Source of the DNA: Candidatus Cloacimonadaceae bacterium | Lineage (GTDB): Bacteria > Cloacimonadota > Cloacimonadia > Cloacimonadales > Cloacimonadaceae | Length of the DNA stretch: 61,870 nt | NCBI GenBank assembly: GCA_030693415.1 | Contig: JAUYAR010000178.1 | Span: 1-61,870 of the forward strand | Reading direction: 5' to 3' | Part shown: piece by piece, positions 57,801-61,870 of the stretch | Layout of the letters: each line of letters starts with the position of its first letter | How positions within the stretch are numbered: the stretch's first letter is position 1 | Notes under the pieces: model-generated | The model's input: the letters and a program-made list of their open reading frames with translations, nothing else | Database searches by the model: none | What the model was told of the DNA's origin: nothing | Program-made: the position numbers and the translations under genes

Positions 57801-58036
57801 CTTTCATCGGTTTCTTCGCGATAGTTGGTTTCCAGCTCCTCCTGTCCGGTTATCAGAGGCGCGAGCTTTGCGGATATTTCGTCTCTGATCTGGGCAATGC
57901 GTTGGCGCAATTGTTCGTCGTCATATTGGGCAAGTCCATTGAAAACGTCACTGATTTCGTCCACGATGGGGTAATAGCGTTTCAGATCCTGCGATGACTT
58001 GTCGCCGAAGAGCTTGCGCAAGAATTTTTCCAACAT
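54869..58036 (-). CDS. secA: Preprotein translocase ATPase SecA (long form)
   Basis: A 1055-residue SecA. [22 protein letters not shown] N-terminus, Walker A [32 protein letters not shown], Walker B-like [33 protein letters not shown], and C-terminal SEC-C zinc motif [20 protein letters not shown]. It drives Sec-dependent export at the inner membrane. The extra length over E. coli SecA (901) falls between about residues 290 and 470, as in FCB-group SecAs. Monocistronic; the region 58037-58561 upstream holds its promoter, which I could not assign. Confidence 0.94.
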   Translation of the reverse strand: [1055 protein letters not shown]

Positions 58037-58561
58037 AAATATATCTATCCTTTGCCGATGCCACGCGCAGCAAGCCCCGCGGACACCATAATATGCATGT
58101 TTCTCATAATGGGAACACAGAAAAAATCCCCTGCCGATTGTGTCAATAGATTTGAGGATTTTGGGGTGAGCGGCGGCACATCACCACAAAACCTGGAGAA
58201 TAAAGATGCCCTCATATATATAGGGGTGACGGTCGATGTATGAGATTTACAACCGACTGAAAAAAAACAAGTAGTGAGCAAAGCAAGATGATAATATTTT
58301 ACTATATGGGATTTATAATTTACTTATAATCCGTGACCTTTAGCATTCATTATTGCGTCGCCACGGAACGTTTTGTTTTGATCGGTCAGCCTGCTCATGC
58401 CCCATTTGTGTTCCTGATGGCATTCCCTGCTCTTTTGTGTTTTACTCGCTTCAGCAGGGTACCTCTTCACGGTGTCTTTTCCTATCAGTACTCATTAGAC
58501 GACAATAATGTGGATTTGGTGATGCTAATTTGGTTTTGCTTCGATCTTAATTTCATGTTAT
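58037..58561. other. AT-rich gene-free stretch before the 3' island
   Basis: 525 bp separating secA from the methyltransferase gene. Composition is visibly more AT-rich than the rest of the window, especially 58200-58340. A plus-strand reading at 58333-58632 overlaps the methyltransferase end and has no family signature. I saw no tRNA or att-site motif. Confidence 0.5.
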
Positions 58562-59833
58562 TTATAGCTTTGGTGAGAATGTCTGCATTACTATCTGAAG
58601 TTCAATATCGGAATAAACGACTTTTTCCATAAAAGGTTCTTCGGAAACCACTGAATCTAGACTCACACCGCCTAAACAATGATGGAATTTGCTTAAAGAG
58701 TATTTATTCAGCTTCCTTATGCCCAAAAAATCCAATATCTCATTAAGAAAGACGAACTGAATATCAACATGAACGCCATTCAGATGGGTTTGAGTTTCAA
58801 TTGAATAATTATGAACCTGAGCCGTTAAGTCTTCATTCGACACTACGTAGAATGGGATGCAGGTTGAATCAGGAACATCTACTGAAACTAAATATATATT
58901 GGTGTGGATTGAGTCAAATATTCCTTTCCCTAACATATTCAAGCTTTTGAGTTTTCTCAGTTTTAAGTTGCTTTCTCTGAATGACTGTATCTTATGACTA
59001 TGAGTTTTGAGTAGTTTCTTTCTATTAATCCAATAATGCGCAGCATATTCGTGAATAACTTTTTCACATAGAAATTTATAGCTTAAGTTAATGTCAATGC
59101 CATAAGCATCCCTGCCCATTTCGTGAGCAATGGCTAAGACAGACCCAGATCCGGCAAAAGGATCTAGAACCGTGTCGCCAACATTGCTTGCCAAAGTTAT
59201 TATTCTCTCAATCAGAGGAAAGGGTAACGGGCACAAATGGTGTTTTTTGTACTTTCCCCATCCTCGCATTTGCGTAGTATAAGACCATAGATTCGATGGC
59301 GACTTACCTAAATTATTGTATCTTTCAGGATAGTTTATCCACCAATTTTTTAAGTTGTCAACATCTCGTATTTGGTCAATATTGAAAGTCATGCACTCTT
59401 TTTTAGAGTAAAATAACACATACTCAAACTGATTCCGAAATTTTCCAACACTGTTCCATGGTAGATTTTTCACCTTATCCCAAATTATTACATCCTTTAA
59501 AATCCAAGTCCCAGGTTCATACAATTTCTGCATCTTTGAATTAACGTCGAATGGTAAGGTAATGGTTCTGCCGTCTCTCTTTATGGTGTCCATAATCAGC
59601 CATAGAGTAGCATTATCATCGGATAACAAGTAGCAATCCTGTAGAGCAATAACGACATCTTTTAAATAATCTTCATAGTCAATTTGTCCGTATCCAATTT
59701 GCTTAGGTGTACCTTCATAATCTAAAACATCATAATAGGGAGGAGATGTAATAATCAAATGTGGCTTAGGGAATTCTCCTGTCAGATAGATGTTCTGAAT
59801 ATTCCGAGTGTCGCCAACAATATAATTAATCAA
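58562..59833 (-). CDS. Site-specific DNA methyltransferase (SPPY type)
   Basis: A 423-residue beta-class type DNA methyltransferase. Catalytic motif IV TSPPYYD at residues 29-35, SAM-binding motif I DPFAGSGS at residues 224-231 after IV, HHLCPLPFPLIERI before it and YGIDINLSYKF after it. This order and the SPPY tetrapeptide fit N4-cytosine or N6-adenine enzymes. About 170 C-terminal residues form an extra domain of unknown type. It overlaps the O-methyltransferase-like gene by 4 bp, and is the last gene of an AT-rich cluster. Confidence 0.85.
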   Translation of the reverse strand: MINYIVGDTRNIQNIYLTGEFPKPHLIITSPPYYDVLDYEGTPKQIGYGQIDYEDYLKDVVIALQDCYLLSDDNATLWLIMDTIKRDGRTITLPFDVNSKMQKLYEPGTWILKDVIIWDKVKNLPWNSVGKFRNQFEYVLFYSKKECMTFNIDQIRDVDNLKNWWINYPERYNNLGKSPSNLWSYTTQMRGWGKYKKHHLCPLPFPLIERIITLASNVGDTVLDPFAGSGSVLAIAHEMGRDAYGIDINLSYKFLCEKVIHEYAAHYWINRKKLLKTHSHKIQSFRESNLKLRKLKSLNMLGKGIFDSIHTNIYLVSVDVPDSTCIPFYVVSNEDLTAQVHNYSIETQTHLNGVHVDIQFVFLNEILDFLGIRKLNKYSLSKFHHCLGGVSLDSVVSEEPFMEKVVYSDIELQIVMQTFSPKL

Positions 59834-60801
59834 ATCAATCCTTCGTAATACGTGGGTATATATCGGTAGTATTTAACGTATGCTTTCCACTCACTCAACT
59901 TTAATTCAACACTAGTCAATGATATTATTTCCTCGGCAGTTACTGTATCAGACCCAGGCGTGTCGTCAGCACGAACACATTTTTCTATTTGTTTTATGAT
60001 AGAATCAAAGTGTATCTTTTCTTTGTATGTCAGAAGAGGAATGGAAATTTCCTCGATATGCTGACTGCACCTATTTATCAAAACGTGTTTTGTGGCTAAA
60101 TTTTTCAAACATTTCTCATCGTTTAGAAATATTCCTCCAAGTGTATACATTTTTGCCCCGTCACGGTAGGTGAAAGAGCACAATTTGTAAAATTGGGGTT
60201 TTCTCAAAATGCTCGCATCAGCAAATATGTTTAAAACAACATCTTGAACAATGTCTTTTATCTTAAAATCTTTCATGTTTGCTTTAAGTTCAACTGTAAG
60301 GTATTTATCATACTTGTCAAATATTCGTTTTTTTTCTGCTTGTGTACCATCAGACCCTTGCGAGGAAATATTTAAGGTCACAAAAACTATATCTTTATCT
60401 TTACATCGACGAGCGATTTCTATTGAATCATCTATCAAACAACCTGAGCTAATAAGAGATGTATCATAGTCAAGCCAGATAAGATGGTTCTTGCTTTCCC
60501 AATTATATTTTTTAAAGAATTCTGTCGATAACAGAGGTTCGAAAGTTATATAATCATAAGGACAATTGAATTTAAGTCTAGATGTTTGTTTTGAGTCGTC
60601 AAGGGATGTTAGTTTTTTTATGCCCAACATTTTATGCATCATTATGAAGTCATAATAGTAGATTGACCCCATGCCTATATAATGATATTTAGAAATTGGT
60701 AAGCCGATGTTATGCAGAATGTCAATAATGATCTTCCTCTCGACCTGCTTGTTGGGACGCAGGCAATAGTTAATCCTGGTGAAACTATCTGTCTTATTCA
60801 T
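59830..60801 (-). CDS. O-methyltransferase-like protein of the 3' island
   Basis: A 323-residue protein beginning MNKTDSFTRINYCLRPNKQVERK, then KYHYIGMGSIYYYDFIMMHKMLGIKKLTSLDD, a glycine-containing loop and Asp that resemble a SAM-binding Rossmann motif, and HLIWLDYDTSL at the end of a strand. Sequences of this general kind are commonly called putative O-methyltransferases in defence-like loci, but the fold assignment is mine by inspection. It overlaps the ATPase remnant by 8 bp and the methyltransferase by 4 bp, indicating co-translation. Confidence 0.6.
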   Translation of the reverse strand: MNKTDSFTRINYCLRPNKQVERKIIIDILHNIGLPISKYHYIGMGSIYYYDFIMMHKMLGIKKLTSLDDSKQTSRLKFNCPYDYITFEPLLSTEFFKKYNWESKNHLIWLDYDTSLISSGCLIDDSIEIARRCKDKDIVFVTLNISSQGSDGTQAEKKRIFDKYDKYLTVELKANMKDFKIKDIVQDVVLNIFADASILRKPQFYKLCSFTYRDGAKMYTLGGIFLNDEKCLKNLATKHVLINRCSQHIEEISIPLLTYKEKIHFDSIIKQIEKCVRADDTPGSDTVTAEEIISLTSVELKLSEWKAYVKYYRYIPTYYEGLI

Positions 60802-61750
60802 CTATTAGTTCCTCCAATTTGACATAGTAATCAAATACCCTATCACCAACATCCCTATTGGATTTCACACCTAAGCGCTCTTTAACCAAGTCTACGATAC
60901 CCTTTTCTTTCACAAAACTGATCGTTTCCTGCTCTTTCTTGGTCGGCGTTAGCTTTAAAGAAAAATTTTTGTTTTTCAATGTTTTACTAATAGAAAAACC
61001 TTTGATCGTGCTTTGTGATTCCTTATCAATGTCCTCCAATTCGGCCGTTATCTCACTTTCTTTTTGAACTTGTTTTTCGTGTTTATTACTCAAATATTTA
61101 ATGATCGGGCTAGCGGCAAGCATCATTTCGCCAATAATTTTTACGTAAACTGAATTGTCAGTATTCAAAGCATTTTTCGCAGTGTTCAATGGCAGTGACG
61201 ATGGATCGTTGGATTCAATGAAGACAAGCCCAACAAATTGATTGTATAGGTTGTGATATTTAGGAAGATACCCTTTGATATCCTTGCCCCTCCACCCCGT
61301 AAGAAAAGAAGTGTCATTTGGCAGTATTAATCTTTTGTTGCAAAACAAATTCCACCCGATGAATGCAGCTTTCCCCTGTGTTGCTTTATTAGTGTCAATA
61401 TAACAAATAACTTTGTAGTCAACATCGTTATACTTACCGACTCTAGCACTTAGACTGTCTTTTGTTGCGTATTTAGGCGTATCTAAATCAGGAGCATCAA
61501 TTTCAATATTATTAAGATGAATCGTGATATGATCTTTTATAATTAAGCAATATGTTATTCTGATTCTATCGATTAACTTGTCATGGAAAGCCGATGAAAC
61601 AAGTATCTCGGAGATTTCTTCATTCAGATGATTGATCTGGATTATTGTCCCTTGATCCTCTTCGCCCATTTGTGATTTACTATACGTAAAAGGGATTTTC
61701 CAATCATTTTTTTTCTCCCATTTTGCAACATCTAGTAGAGCGTCCCATAA
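60794..61750 (-). pseudogene. 5'-truncated GHKL/MORC-like ATPase gene
   Basis: An open frame from 61750 to a stop at 60794 with no good start at its upstream end; the first ATG (61669) is internal. It reads LWDALLDVAKWEKKNDW, then MGEEDQGTIIQINHL, and later AFIGWNLFCNKRLILPNDTS, NQFVGLVFIESNDPSSLPLNTAKNALNTD. This is the second domain (S5-like fold with the conserved NTAK lysine) and tail of Hsp90/MORC-type ATPases. The N-terminal ATP-binding half with the Asn and Gly-box motifs is missing, and transposase tail sequence begins 9 bp beyond. Confidence 0.6.
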
Positions 61751-61758
61751 TTAACGTT

Positions 61759-61870
61759 CTATAATTGAACTTCATTCATTTTATACTTCCATCTAAACAC
61801 GACCGGTGTTTTATTGATTTCATCCAACCCTTGGTAGATGCGTTCGACCAGTTCTTGCTTTGATCCAACT
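61759..61870 (-). CDS. Putative transposase, C-terminal fragment (runs in from beyond the window)
   Basis: The reading enters at the window edge and ends at TAG 61761-61759: GSKQELVERIYQGLDEINKT, then PVVFRWKYKMNEVQL. The helix plus (F/V)xWKYK ending resembles IS630-type transposase C-termini. Between its stop and the ATPase remnant are only 8 bp, so the insertion sequence ends there. Both edges of the window thus carry parts of a transposase, possibly of one IS. Confidence 0.5.
   Translation of the reverse strand, partial: VGSKQELVERIYQGLDEINKTPVVFRWKYKMNEVQL

Noticed and set aside
58037-58561. Fragment resembling rRNA in the AT-rich stretch
   Set aside because: A short stretch near 58450-58500 looked faintly like antisense 23S rRNA, but no consistent alignment could be made by eye.
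58333-58632. 99-residue plus-strand ORF at the island edge
   Set aside because: It overlaps the methyltransferase end, has no ribosome site or family features, and its composition fits an antisense shadow.

Overview
The window reads as a chromosomal segment from a Gram-negative, amino-acid-fermenting bacterium, most likely Candidatus Cloacimonadota or a close FCB-group relative. This is inferred from secreted proteases and surface proteins ending in FlgD-like/T9SS-like beta-sandwich tails (YPNPV, FPNPFNPET), from several PorV/PorQ-like barrels, from an MCE/Mla lipid-transport operon, and from a fused FtcD of the kind seen in amino-acid fermenters. I could run no database search, so the phylum is an inference.

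Layout. 1-59 holds the start of a putative transposase. 594-6068 (minus) is an mlaE / degenerate ATPase / mlaD / lipoprotein / fabI / amidohydrolase-like operon. 6085-7857 (minus) is a tRNA cluster (fMet, Met, Arg, His) behind a clear promoter, followed by a ROK kinase and a small secreted protein. 8044-10069 has xthA, a CAP-domain protein and a DUF5683 protein. 10309-11201 (plus) is efp plus a small zinc-ribbon protein and a strong terminator. 11321-19757 (plus) is a secreted M6-like protein, a PorV-like barrel and a large subtilase. 19887-30870 (minus) is mostly housekeeping: dacB, gpmA, cobalamin adenosyltransferase, ridA, a divergent hisS, ftcD, a CNNM/CorC protein, prfA, a DUF1385 protein and rpmE. 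31530-41459 (minus) has mnmE, dxs, a BatA/VWA protein, a barrel protein, PAP2, a GNAT-like protein, a PlsY-like protein and YggS. 41979-49913 (plus) has a decayed surface-protein gene, an M14 carboxypeptidase, a zinc-ribbon protein, a PP2C phosphatase and a YgjP-like peptidase. 50116-58036 (minus) has a glucuronyl C5-epimerase-like membrane protein, a MacB/FtsX-type permease, topA and secA. 58562-61750 (minus) is a visibly AT-richer island with a DNA methyltransferase, an O-methyltransferase-like protein and the C-terminal part of a GHKL/MORC-like ATPase, cut off at its 5' side next to another transposase tail (61759-61870).

Points that stand out. (i) The 3' island looks like a defence or modification module truncated by an insertion sequence. 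(ii) Several intergenic repeat families are present: a nested palindrome in three copies, inverted repeats whose arms are iterated 7-11-mers, and a perfect 28-bp inverted repeat nested inside a 25-bp one. (iii) Several family members have lost key residues: an Mla-type ATPase without recognisable nucleotide-binding motifs, an M6-like protein with HQFGH instead of HExxH, an amidohydrolase lacking most metal ligands, and a HisS with an altered histidine-specific motif. (iv) One surface-protein gene carries two nonsense codons and two homopolymer frameshifts.

The lipid-related genes (mla operon with fabI; PlsY-like, GNAT and AUR1-like PAP2 genes) suggest envelope-lipid synthesis and transport. 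The PorV-like genes beside proteins with C-terminal sorting-like domains suggest a dedicated outer-membrane export route.
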